A DNA stretch of 15,984 nucleotides from GCA-003244245 sp046262495 (GTDB taxonomy: Bacteria; Actinomycetota; Actinomycetes; Mycobacteriales; Pseudonocardiaceae). This document shows positions 1-7,579 of this stretch, in pieces. The notes under the pieces were generated by a model, which worked only from the letters and a program-made list of their open reading frames with translations, was not told the origin of the DNA and did no database searches. Made by a program: the position numbers and the translations under genes. The stretch is from positions 1-15,984 of the forward strand of contig JBHEMR010000018.1 in assembly GCA_046262495.1 (NCBI GenBank), read 5' to 3'. Numbering within the stretch: position 1 is the stretch's first letter; every line of letters starts with the position of its first letter.

Positions 1-94
1 CAGAGCGCACCTGGTGGAGCTGTTCGAGCTCTTCGCCCCCGACGACCCCCGGGTCACCTCAGCGCGCCGCGCGCTGGCGCGGGCACTGTTCTGA
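1..94 (+). CDS. C-terminal end of a probable thioredoxin/TPR (YbbN-like) protein, partial
   Basis: An open frame runs from position 2 to a TGA at 92-94 and encodes 30 residues, with repeats of charged and leucine/alanine residues (LVELFELFAPDDPRV, then ARRALARALF). This resembles the C-terminal helix of actinobacterial thioredoxin-domain TPR co-chaperones (YbbN family), which commonly end in a similar LFELF...DPRV...ARR.LA.ALF pattern; that comparison is from memory. Context agrees: in mycobacteria a thioredoxin-like gene (Rv1324) lies on the same side of glgB in the same orientation. The 5' part lies outside the window, so neither a thioredoxin fold nor a CxxC motif can be seen. The gene converges on the decayed PAS gene that follows. 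The coding reading is likely; the family name is moderate. Confidence 0.6.
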   Translation, partial: RAHLVELFELFAPDDPRVTSARRALARALF

Positions 95-796
95 TTCACG
101 AGTCAGCGGTTGAGCCACGGCTCCACGCTGGGCCAGAGCGCCCAGATAGACCCATGCGGTCTCGCCGTCCGCGCGGCGCAGCGGCAGGCGTACCCGAAAC
201 CGTGAATCCCGATCCGCCGCCAGGCCCCGGTAGTGCTCCTCCACGATGGGTTGGTGGCCTGGTGCGGGTAGGTCACTGAGCTGAGGGCCGAGAAGCTGGT
301 CGGGGCGGTAGCCCAGAATTTTCTCCAGCGACCGGTTGGTTTGGACGATCCGACCGCCGGTATCGGTGATCGCGATGCCCACCGGGGAAAAGTCGAAGAC
401 TTCTCGGAACCGGGCTTCACTGACCCGCACGTCTCGCTCGAGGTCCTGCCATGCTGACGACAGCGCCCGCTTGACCTCTTCCTGCTGGTCAGACGAGGTT
501 GCGCAGCACCGTCCCGGCATCGCGCGCGGCGGCGTGCAACGCCTGACCGAGCACGTCGAACGTTCGGGACAGGCTCTGCGCACCGGTGAAGCCACCGGCG
601 ACGAGTGGCACACCTACGTCAGAAGCAGTCTGGGTTCCACTGCAGCACCGGATAGTGCGACGACGAGCCGTTCGGCAAGATCGCCCAGGTAGTCCCGGAT
701 TTCGCCGAGCGGCATGGGCGCGGAAGAGGTCGCTGATCGCCCGGGTCCACTCGCGAGCGGGGTCAGCCGGTGACGGAAAGGTGCGACCCCGATCAC
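95..796 (-). pseudogene. Decayed PAS-domain sensor (probable remnant of a c-di-GMP-type regulator)
   Basis: Three reading frames of the minus strand carry successive pieces of one recognisable protein. Frame A (GTG at 796 to TAG at 614) gives FRHRLTPLA and, later, APMPLGEIRDYLGDLAERLV. Frame B (about 620 to TGA at 489) gives VPLVAGGFTGAQSLSRTFDV. Frame C (from about 496) gives a linker and then a PAS domain at about 409-134 (ARFREVFDFSPVGIAI, NRSLEKILGYRPDQLLG, RRADGETAWVYLG). Actinobacterial PAS-GGDEF-EAL proteins show the same order: an LTPLA.EW N-terminus, an F(T)G..SL.RT segment, then PAS. Here the protein stops just after PAS, beside the 3' end of the gene at 1-94, and no GGDEF or EAL domain follows. 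A further EWTRAISD piece sits in another frame near 745, suggesting more indels. No working product is expected; sequencing error could explain single shifts but hardly all of them plus the truncation. Confidence 0.7.
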
Positions 797-851
797 CGGA
801 TCTCTCTGTGTGGTCCTGTCCTAAGTCGTTGGCCCACCGATCACCACCCCA

Positions 852-871
852 CGGCAGGCATCACCCTACCG
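852..871 (-). terminator. Possible GC-rich hairpin after glgB
   Basis: Reading the minus strand, about 25 nt after the glgB stop, CGGTAGG and CCTGCCG can pair as a 7-bp stem (one G-U) around a 6-nt loop; one further G-U pair is possible. No T-run follows, so it would be a U-less terminator of the type proposed in high-GC actinobacteria, or chance. Confidence 0.3.
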
Positions 872-895
872 CCCGGTGAGCCTCGAGCGCGACAC

Positions 896-3109
896 TCAGC
901 TCTTCTCAGTGGGGGCGAGCCAGAGTGCTCCGGCTGGCGGTAGCCGGACCACCGCGGAGTAGGGCAGTCCGTGCCACGGCGTGTCGCTGGCGATCACCTC
1001 TCCGAGGTTCCCCACGCCGGAGCCCCCGTAACCTTCGGCGTCGGTGTTGAGCACCTCGAGCCAGCATCCTGGACGAGGTAGGCCGACCCGGTATTTCTCG
1101 TGCGGATGCCCGGCGAAATTCGCCAGGCAGGCGAGTACCGTGCCGTCATCGCCTAAGCGCAGAAAGCTCAGCACGTTGCCCCAGGCATCGTTGGCGTCGA
1201 TCCACTCGAAGCCGGCTGGGCTGGTGTCTTGGCTGAACAGCGCCCGGTGTGATCGATAGGCGGCGTTGAGGTCCCCGACCAGCTGCAGCACACCGGCGTG
1301 CAGCGGATGGTGGCGCAGGTTCCAGTCCAACGACCGGTTCTCCGCCCACTCGGCGGGCTGACCGAGTTCACCGCCCATGAACAGCAACTGCTTGCCGGGA
1401 TGGGCCCACATGTAGGCCAATAGGCACCGCAGGTTAGCGGCCTTGTTCCAGTCGTCGCCAGGCATCCGGCTCCACAGCGAGCCCTTACCGTGCACCACCT
1501 CATCGTGCGAGAGCGGCAACACGTAGTTTTCACTCCAGGCGTACATCAGCGAGAAGGTCATCGAATTATGGTGATAGCCACGGTGCACCGGATCGTGGCC
1601 GACGTAGTTCAGCATGTCGTGCATCCAGCCCATATTCCATTTGAAGCCGAAGCCTAGGCCGCCCACATGTGTCGGTCGGGTGACACCGGGCCAGGCGGTG
1701 GACTCCTCGGCAATCGTCACCACCCCGGGGTGTCGCTTGTATACGGTGGCATTCATCTCCTGCAGGAATGCGACGGCGTCCAGGTTCTCCCGCCCCCCGT
1801 GCTCATTGAGCGACCATTCGCCCGCCTTGCGGGAATAGTCGAGATAAAGCATTGACGCCACGGCGTCCACTCGGAGCCCGTCGAGGTGGAACTCCTCGAG
1901 CCAGAACAGCGCGTTGGCCACCAGGAAGTTGCGGACCTCGTTGCGCCCGTAGTCGAAGATCAGGGTGCCCCATTCCGGGTGCGCCGCACGCTGTGGATCG
2001 GGGTGTTCGTAGCACGGTGCACCATCGAATTGCGCTAGTGCCCACACATCGCGCGGGAAATGCGCGGGAACCCAGTCCATGAGCACGCCGATCCCCCCCG
2101 CATGCAGCGTGTCGACGAAGAAGCGGAAGTCGTCCGGACAGCCGTACCGCGCCGTCGGCGCGTAGTAGGAGGTGACCTGGTAGCCCCAGGAACCTCCGAA
2201 GGGGTGCTCGGCCACCGGCAGCAGCTCGACGTGGGTGAACCCGGTCGTGCACAGGTATTCGACCAGCTGCTGGGCCACCTCCCGATACCCCAGCCCCTGC
2301 TTCCAAGAACCCAGATGTATTTCGTAGACGCTCATCGGCTTGGTCGTCGGTTGACCCTGCGCCCGATCGGCGAGCCACTGATCGTCGCTCCACTCATGGG
2401 TTGACGGGCTGGCCACCACGGAGGCCGTGTTCGGCGGGACTTCGGTGGCGCGGGCCATCGGGTCGGCCTTCTCATGCCAGCTCCCATCAGGACCCAGCAG
2501 GCGAAACTTGTATCGGGTACCGGCACCGACGCCGGGCAGGAAGATTTCCCATACCCCGGTCGAGCCCAGCGAACGCAGCGGAGTGGCCACGCCGGACCAA
2601 TCGTCGAAGTCCCCGCACACCCGGACCCCGCGGGCGTGCGGCGCCCACACCGCGAACGAGGTTCCCTCCACCACGCCACCCGGTGTGGAGTAGGCCCGCA
2701 GGTGCGCGCCGAGCACATCCCACAGCCGTTCGTGGCGGCCCTCCCGGATGAGGTGCAGATCGACCTCGCCCAGCGTGGGTAGCCAGCGGTACGGATCATC
2801 GATGATCTCGCTGTGGTCGCCGTAACGTACCCGCAGCCGGTAGTCACCAGGAGCGGGCATGAGGCCGTGGAAAAGGCCCCCGCCGTCGTGCTCCAACGGG
2901 TACTCTCCGCCGTCGGCGAGGACTGTCACCTCATCGGCATGCGACCGTAGCACCCGCACCGCGGTGCCGTCAGGGTGCGCGTGGGCGCCGAGCACCGAAT
3001 GCGGGTCGTGGTGCTCGCCGGCCAGTAGCCGGCGCAGCTCGTCGGCCGGTGGCGCCGAGCTGGTGCGGTCTGGCGCGTGCACGGTCACGTCCTTCCCCCG
3101 GTTTGTCAT
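896..3109 (-). CDS. glgB: 1,4-alpha-glucan branching enzyme GlgB (GH13)
   Basis: GlgB cuts alpha-1,4-glucan chains and re-attaches them through alpha-1,6 bonds, giving branched glycogen or capsular glucan in the cytoplasm. The 737 residues match the usual actinobacterial length of about 730. An N-terminal domain (about 25-125, HDPHSVLGAH at 34-43) is followed by the CBM48-like domain (about 150-235) and the GH13 barrel. Residues D415 (GLRVDAVAS), E468 (AEEST) and D536 (LSHDEVVH) keep the same spacing as E. coli D405, E458 and D526, so the active site is intact. It is the last gene of treS-mak-glgB, 95 bp after mak. The ATG at 3109 has only a weak ribosome site; a GTG at 3082 lies 8 nt after GGAAGG and gives 728 residues, and may be the true start. 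Identity is certain; the start is not. Confidence 0.97.
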   Translation of the reverse strand: MTNRGKDVTVHAPDRTSSAPPADELRRLLAGEHHDPHSVLGAHAHPDGTAVRVLRSHADEVTVLADGGEYPLEHDGGGLFHGLMPAPGDYRLRVRYGDHSEIIDDPYRWLPTLGEVDLHLIREGRHERLWDVLGAHLRAYSTPGGVVEGTSFAVWAPHARGVRVCGDFDDWSGVATPLRSLGSTGVWEIFLPGVGAGTRYKFRLLGPDGSWHEKADPMARATEVPPNTASVVASPSTHEWSDDQWLADRAQGQPTTKPMSVYEIHLGSWKQGLGYREVAQQLVEYLCTTGFTHVELLPVAEHPFGGSWGYQVTSYYAPTARYGCPDDFRFFVDTLHAGGIGVLMDWVPAHFPRDVWALAQFDGAPCYEHPDPQRAAHPEWGTLIFDYGRNEVRNFLVANALFWLEEFHLDGLRVDAVASMLYLDYSRKAGEWSLNEHGGRENLDAVAFLQEMNATVYKRHPGVVTIAEESTAWPGVTRPTHVGGLGFGFKWNMGWMHDMLNYVGHDPVHRGYHHNSMTFSLMYAWSENYVLPLSHDEVVHGKGSLWSRMPGDDWNKAANLRCLLAYMWAHPGKQLLFMGGELGQPAEWAENRSLDWNLRHHPLHAGVLQLVGDLNAAYRSHRALFSQDTSPAGFEWIDANDAWGNVLSFLRLGDDGTVLACLANFAGHPHEKYRVGLPRPGCWLEVLNTDAEGYGGSGVGNLGEVIASDTPWHGLPYSAVVRLPPAGALWLAPTEKS
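3090..3096 (-). promoter_or_regulatory. Ribosome binding site favouring GTG 3082 as glgB start
   Basis: The minus strand reads GGAAGGA here, inside the longest possible glgB frame. From GGAAGG it is 8 nt to the GTG at 3082-3080. The ATG at 3109 is preceded only by TAGAAGC. The nine residues between the two starts show no family conservation that I recognise. Confidence 0.5.
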
Positions 3110-3204
3110 GCTTCTAGTGTGTCGGCTTACGCGCGCATCTGCTGGGTGACCCTCGCCATGTGACCGCGGCGTTTCAGACCGTCAGCAGTGGCTGGGCAGG
3201 GGGC

Positions 3205-4614
3205 TCAGGCGTGAGCGGCAGTGAGGCGGGCGATGGCGGCTAGGGGAATGGGTAGCCACAGCGGACGGTTGCCGTGTTCGTAGGCGACCTCGTAGACGGC
3301 CTTGTCCAGCTCGAAGGCGCGCAGCAGCACGGCCTGCTTGCGAGGATCGGGGGCGACTTGGGCGTAGCCGTCGCAGAATGCGTCCTGGTTGCGGGTGCTC
3401 CAGGCGAGCGCGACCGCGGCGCGCTGCTCGGAGTCGGTCTCGCCCAGCGGCAGGTGGTTGGCGGCGTAGTCCAAGGAGCGCACCATCGCGGCGACGTCGC
3501 GCAGTACTGACGCGGGCGCAAAGCGGGCAGCGAGTGGCACCATCGGCTCGCCCTCAAAGTCGATCATTACCCAGCCGGTGACGCTGCGCAGCACCTGACC
3601 AAGGTGCAGGTCGCCATGTATCTGCTGCACCGACACCGGGCCCTCGACACCGCGCACCGCGTCGAACGATGCCCGTAGCTCGTCGGAGTACGTGGTCAGC
3701 TCAGGGACCTGCCCTAAAACGTCCGCCAGCCTGCGGTGCATACCGTCGGCCAACACGTCGAGATGCCCGGCCGGGGCCGGGGAGCTGCCCACCGCGGTGG
3801 CCAGGTCGGTATGCACGGTGGCTACCACCTGGCCCAACCGGTGCGCCTCCGAGGCGAAATCTCCGCCCACGTCCGCAGGGTCGGCATGTTCCACGGAGCC
3901 GGGTGCGCTCTCGATAAGCATGCTCTCGGCCAGCAGATCCCGCACGCTTGCGGTGGCCATCGCCCAGCCATCGGCGGCGTTTCGAAGGTATTCGGTAAGC
4001 ATCCCGAAGGCGGCTGTCTCGGTGGTATCCAGCGGACCTTCGATGCTGCCCAGTGGCGCGGCGATGTGCTGACACCCCACGGCGGCCAACGCACGGTGGA
4101 GCTCGAGGTCCCGGTTGCGACCCGCGGCCACCTTGCGGAACAGCTTGAGGATGTAGGTCTGCCCGTAGACCAGTGAGGTGTTGGACTGCTCCGCCACCAC
4201 CGGGCGGGAGCGCTGCTCGGTATCGAGCGTGACACCCGGCTCGGTGGCGAAGCGCAGCCCTTGCACCTCGGCGCCGCGGGCCATCAGGTCCAGCAGCACG
4301 GCGGTGAGCTCAACATCGTGCACCGCCTGGTACACCGCTTGATCACCGCTGGCGGCCACCCAGGCGTGCCCGAGGTTCTCGGGCAAGTCGCTGCGCGCCC
4401 CGAGCAGGAACTGGTAGCGGTCCCGGGGTGGCTCACCCTGGTCGACCTCGACAACGGCGTGCACCAGCCGCGGATCCGCACCGGCGAGATCGGTAGCGCG
4501 GACCGGGATGACCGCGTGGATTGGGCGGCCCTTACCGGCGAACCAGCGCTGCTCGGGCAACACCGCCGCTAGCGAGTCGGCGATGTCGGCGACCAGATCG
4601 ATAGGGCTGATCAC
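3205..4614 (-). CDS. mak: Maltokinase (Mak/Pep2)
   Basis: Mak phosphorylates maltose with ATP to alpha-maltose-1-phosphate, the substrate of GlgE. The 469-residue product has the maltokinase N-terminal cap (QRWFAGKGRPI at 22-32), a likely ATP-binding lysine K157 (YILKLFR), the catalytic loop HGDLHLGQ (333-340, D335) and the metal-binding DFEGEP (352-357), as in aminoglycoside-phosphotransferase-like folds. Length is close to mycobacterial Mak (about 455). The start is GTG 4614, overlapping the treS stop in GTGA, a sign of translational coupling. In some actinobacteria treS and mak are fused; here they are separate but overlapping, which fits the TreS-Mak complex known in mycobacteria. glgB follows after 95 bp. 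Identity is firm. Confidence 0.96.
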   Translation of the reverse strand: MISPIDLVADIADSLAAVLPEQRWFAGKGRPIHAVIPVRATDLAGADPRLVHAVVEVDQGEPPRDRYQFLLGARSDLPENLGHAWVAASGDQAVYQAVHDVELTAVLLDLMARGAEVQGLRFATEPGVTLDTEQRSRPVVAEQSNTSLVYGQTYILKLFRKVAAGRNRDLELHRALAAVGCQHIAAPLGSIEGPLDTTETAAFGMLTEYLRNAADGWAMATASVRDLLAESMLIESAPGSVEHADPADVGGDFASEAHRLGQVVATVHTDLATAVGSSPAPAGHLDVLADGMHRRLADVLGQVPELTTYSDELRASFDAVRGVEGPVSVQQIHGDLHLGQVLRSVTGWVMIDFEGEPMVPLAARFAPASVLRDVAAMVRSLDYAANHLPLGETDSEQRAAVALAWSTRNQDAFCDGYAQVAPDPRKQAVLLRAFELDKAVYEVAYEHGNRPLWLPIPLAAIARLTAAHA

Positions 4615-6422
4615 GCGTCACGCCCGATGTCTGGCAGCACGATCTGGAACCAGTAGAAGCCGTGGCCGGGCAGCGTAAGCAGGTAGGGCAGCTCACCGAT
4701 CGGCGGGAAACGCACGCCGCCGGTCAGCTCGACCGGGATGCCATCCGCATACTCGGACAGGTCGAGCTCCACCGGTTGGGGGAAGCGGGACAGGTTGTTG
4801 ATGCAGATGACGAGATCGTCACCGGTGTCGTGGTTGCCGACATGGTGGCGGCGGTAAGCCAGCACGCTCGGGTTGGAGGAGCCGAGCTCGTTGAAGTCGC
4901 CCAGTCCGAAGGCCGGGTGTTCGCGGCGCACCTGAATCATCCGCCTCGTCCAGTTCAGCAGCGACTGCGTTGACGTTGACTGCGCCTCAACGTTGATCGC
5001 CTGGTACCCGTACACCGGATCCATGATCACCGGCAAGTACATGCGCCCCGGATCACAGCTGGAGAATCCCGCGTTGCGGTCCGGGGTCCACTGCATCGGG
5101 GTGCGTACCGCATCCCGGTCGCCGAGCCAGATATTGTCCCCCATCCCTATCTCGTCACCGTAGTACAGCACGGGAGAGCCGGGCAGCGACAGCAGTAACG
5201 CGGTGAACAGCTCCAGCTGGTTACGGTCGTTGTCCAGCAGTGGCGCCAGCCGTCGACGGATGCCGATATTCGCCCGCATCCGAGGATCCTTGACGTACTC
5301 GCTATACATGTAGTCGCGCTCCTCGTCGGTGACCATTTCCAGGGTCAGCTCGTCGTGGTTGCGCAGGAAGATGCCCCACTGGGCGCCGGACGGGATGGGG
5401 GGAGTCTGGGCGAGGATCTCCGAGATCGGGAACCGGGACTCCCGGCGGACTGCCATAAAGATGCGCGGCATCAGCGGGAAATGAAAGGCCATGTGGGCTT
5501 CGTCGCCGCCCACTGCGGGGTCGCCAAAGTATTCCACCACGTCAGCGGGCCATTGATTGGCCTCGGCCAGCAGCACCCGGTCGGGGTACTCGTCGTCAAC
5601 CACCTTGCGGCAGCGCTTAAGAAATTCATGGGTACGGGGCAGGTTCTCGCAGTTGGTGCCCTCCTCCTCGAACAGGTAGGGCACCGCGTCCAGCCGGAAG
5701 CCATCGATACCCAGATCCAGCCAGAAGCGCAGCACATCGAGCATGGCCGCACCGACCGCAGGGTTGTCGTAGTTGAGGTCGGGCTGATGGGAGAAAAACC
5801 GGTGCCAATAGAACTCGCAGCGCACCGGGTCATAAGTCCAGTTCGATGTCTCAGTGTCGACGAAAATGACCCTGGCATCCGGGTAACCGGTGTCCTTGTC
5901 GCTCCAGACGTAATAGCCGCCGTAGGGCCCTTGCGGCTCACGGCGGGACTCCTGAAACCAAGGGTGCTGGTCAGAAGTGTGGTTCATGACCAGATCGGTG
6001 ATCACTCGGATGCCTCGCTTGTGCGCCTCGTTGAGCAGCTCCACGAAGTCCTCAACGGTGCCGAACTCGGGCAACACGGCCCGGAAATCGGAGATGTCGT
6101 AACCACCGTCGCGCAAGGGGGACGCATAGAACGGCGGCAACCACAGGCAGTCGACGCCCAGCCACTCCAGGTAGTCGAGCTTGTGGGTCAGACCGATCAG
6201 ATCGCCGGTGCCGTTGCCGTCGTGGTCGTGAAACGCGCGAACCAGCACCTCGTAAAAGACCGCGCGCTTGTACCAGTACGGGTCGGTAGGAGCGGCCCTC
6301 GCGTGGTCGAAGTCGTCGGCTTGTGGTTCTACCAGGTAGCCGTCGGACAGCACTGCCTCACCGGTGTGCGGGACCCCTCCCAGGTCGGAGTTGCGCTCGG
6401 TGCGGAAGTCGGCAGACGACAT
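4611..6422 (-). CDS. treS: Trehalose synthase (maltose alpha-D-glucosyltransferase) TreS
   Basis: TreS interconverts trehalose and maltose by intramolecular glucosyl transfer and feeds maltose to Mak. The 603 residues from ATG 6422 form one GH13 enzyme. D245 (GFRLDAVPYL), E287 (LLAEANQWP) and D357 (RNHDELTLEM) keep exactly the spacing of M. smegmatis TreS D230, E272 and D342. NHTSDQHPWF (147-156) and the C-terminal beta domain are also typical. I chose ATG 6422 because GAAGG (6432-6436) lies 9 nt upstream and family similarity begins shortly after. An in-frame ATG at 6491 would add 23 unmatched residues and shorten the divergent spacer to 96 bp. It is the first gene of treS-mak-glgB and is divergent from the Rieske gene. 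No Mak domain is fused at the C-terminus. Confidence 0.96.
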   Translation of the reverse strand: MSSADFRTERNSDLGGVPHTGEAVLSDGYLVEPQADDFDHARAAPTDPYWYKRAVFYEVLVRAFHDHDGNGTGDLIGLTHKLDYLEWLGVDCLWLPPFYASPLRDGGYDISDFRAVLPEFGTVEDFVELLNEAHKRGIRVITDLVMNHTSDQHPWFQESRREPQGPYGGYYVWSDKDTGYPDARVIFVDTETSNWTYDPVRCEFYWHRFFSHQPDLNYDNPAVGAAMLDVLRFWLDLGIDGFRLDAVPYLFEEEGTNCENLPRTHEFLKRCRKVVDDEYPDRVLLAEANQWPADVVEYFGDPAVGGDEAHMAFHFPLMPRIFMAVRRESRFPISEILAQTPPIPSGAQWGIFLRNHDELTLEMVTDEERDYMYSEYVKDPRMRANIGIRRRLAPLLDNDRNQLELFTALLLSLPGSPVLYYGDEIGMGDNIWLGDRDAVRTPMQWTPDRNAGFSSCDPGRMYLPVIMDPVYGYQAINVEAQSTSTQSLLNWTRRMIQVRREHPAFGLGDFNELGSSNPSVLAYRRHHVGNHDTGDDLVICINNLSRFPQPVELDLSEYADGIPVELTGGVRFPPIGELPYLLTLPGHGFYWFQIVLPDIGRDA

Positions 6423-6502
6423 CAGCGGTGACCTTCGTGAGAGGGTGAACGGGGTTGTCGCGTGGGCCGGAAGTACACAGCGGGACTGCACCAGTCGTAC
6501 CG

Positions 6503-6567
6503 GTCCGAGCCCGGCAATGCAAAGGAAACTTCGCTACCGTCCGGAGAACGCCTTTGGCGGCTCGGAC
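6503..6567. repeat. 9-bp perfect inverted repeat in the treS/Rieske divergent spacer
   Basis: GTCCGAGCC at 6503-6511 is matched by its reverse complement GGCTCGGAC at 6559-6567, with 47 nt between. It lies in the 165-bp spacer (6423-6587) that must hold the start signals for treS (left) and the Rieske gene (right). It could be a paired operator or a long-range hairpin. A 9-bp match in a short GC-rich spacer may also be chance. I see no convincing -35/-10 pair in this spacer. Confidence 0.35.
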
Positions 6568-6573
6568 GTGATC

Positions 6574-6580
6574 GGAAGGG
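6574..6580 (+). promoter_or_regulatory. Ribosome binding site of the Rieske gene
   Basis: GGAAGGG lies 7 nt before ATG 6588. This is the strongest ribosome site upstream of the frame and fixes the start at 6588 rather than at 6462, which would run into the treS 5' end and add 42 residues without recognisable similarity. Confidence 0.7.
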
Positions 6581-6587
6581 TGGGCGG

Positions 6588-7562
6588 ATGGTAGGTGACC
6601 GGGTGCCGGTACGGCGGTTGCCGGCCTGGACCTGGGCCGAGCAGCAGCCTACCTGGCGCGACGCCCGCCCGGGGTTGATCGAGGCGGCGCTGAAACGGGC
6701 GCAGGCCCGACCCTCGGGCAACTGGTTTGTGCTCGCCGCGAGCCGGCAGGTCCGCGGCGATCGACCTTTTGGGCGGACCATCGCGGGTGTCGAGGTGGTG
6801 GCCTGGCGCACCCCTGACGGCGCGCTGCACGCCGGCCCTGGGGAGTGTCCACACCTGGGGGCACCATTGTGCCGGGCTGCGGTGACGGGCGGCGAACTGG
6901 TGTGCCGCTGGCATGGCCTCGCGATCGGAGCGCGCGGCGTGCCGGGGTGGGACCCGTTGCCGGCCCACGACGACGGGGTGCTGGCCTGGGTGCGATTGGA
7001 CGCGGTGGGCGGGGAGGATCCGCTACCCGCACCGGTGCTGTTCCGCCGGCCTGACCCGCAGACCAGCCTGGATGCAGTATTCACCGGGATCGGCCGCTGC
7101 GAGCCGGAAGACGTGGTCGCCAACCGGCTCGACCCGTGGCACGGCAGCTGGTTTCACCCGTATTCCTTCGTCGGCTTGCGGGTGATCGAGGAACCTACCG
7201 AGCAAGCTGACCAGTTCGTGATCGAGGTGGCGTTCCGGCTGACCCGGAGGTTCGGGGTTCCGGTGCGGGCCGTGTTCAGCTGTCCCGAACCGCGCACGGT
7301 GGTGATGGACATTCTGGATGGAGAAGGTGCTGGCAGCGTTGTGGAGACCCACGCCGTCCCGCTAGGCGTCGACGATGCCGGTCATCCCCGCACCGCGGTG
7401 ATCGAGGCGACCATCGCCAACTCGCCCCGCCCGGGCTTCGCCGTTGCCCGCCGCGGCGCGCCGCTGATGCGCCCGGCGATGCGCTGGGCGGCCGCCCGGT
7501 TGTGGCGTGATGACCTGGCCTATGCGCGACGTCGCTACGAGTTGCGCACCACCGGACGGTGA
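6588..7562 (+). CDS. Rieske [2Fe-2S] non-haem iron oxygenase-like protein (DUF5914-type)
   Basis: The 324-residue protein probably uses a Rieske cluster and mononuclear iron to oxidise an unknown, perhaps carotenoid, substrate. The Rieske motif is CPH (C87, H89), 16 residues, then CRWH (C106, H109). Downstream, NRLDPWHGSWFHPYSF (179-194) has the D-x2-H-x4-H pattern of Rieske oxygenase iron sites (D182, H185, H190), and WRDDLAYARRRYEL (306-319) could supply the third ligand, D308 or D309. The general layout recalls the DUF5914 Rieske proteins of actinobacteria (from memory). No transmembrane segment is evident, and no reductase or ferredoxin partner lies in the window. It is divergent from treS (165 bp) and converges on the crtU-like gene with a 17-bp gap. 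The fold is secure; substrate and reaction are inferred from neighbours. Confidence 0.85.
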   Translation: MVGDRVPVRRLPAWTWAEQQPTWRDARPGLIEAALKRAQARPSGNWFVLAASRQVRGDRPFGRTIAGVEVVAWRTPDGALHAGPGECPHLGAPLCRAAVTGGELVCRWHGLAIGARGVPGWDPLPAHDDGVLAWVRLDAVGGEDPLPAPVLFRRPDPQTSLDAVFTGIGRCEPEDVVANRLDPWHGSWFHPYSFVGLRVIEEPTEQADQFVIEVAFRLTRRFGVPVRAVFSCPEPRTVVMDILDGEGAGSVVETHAVPLGVDDAGHPRTAVIEATIANSPRPGFAVARRGAPLMRPAMRWAAARLWRDDLAYARRRYELRTTGR

Positions 7563-7579
7563 CCAGGCTGAGCTTTGAC

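Noticed and set aside
5355..6431. A 358-codon plus-strand open frame opposite treS
   Set aside because: It is the codon-phase shadow of treS, with Val/Gly/His-rich translation, no domain and no ribosome site of note.
6423..6491. Upstream ATG 6491 as the start of treS
   Set aside because: The extra 23 residues have no family similarity, and the ATG at 6422 has a well-placed GAAGG ribosome site.
6462..6587. Upstream start at 6462 for the Rieske protein
   Set aside because: It would add 42 low-similarity residues and occupy the treS promoter region; GGAAGGG directly precedes ATG 6588.
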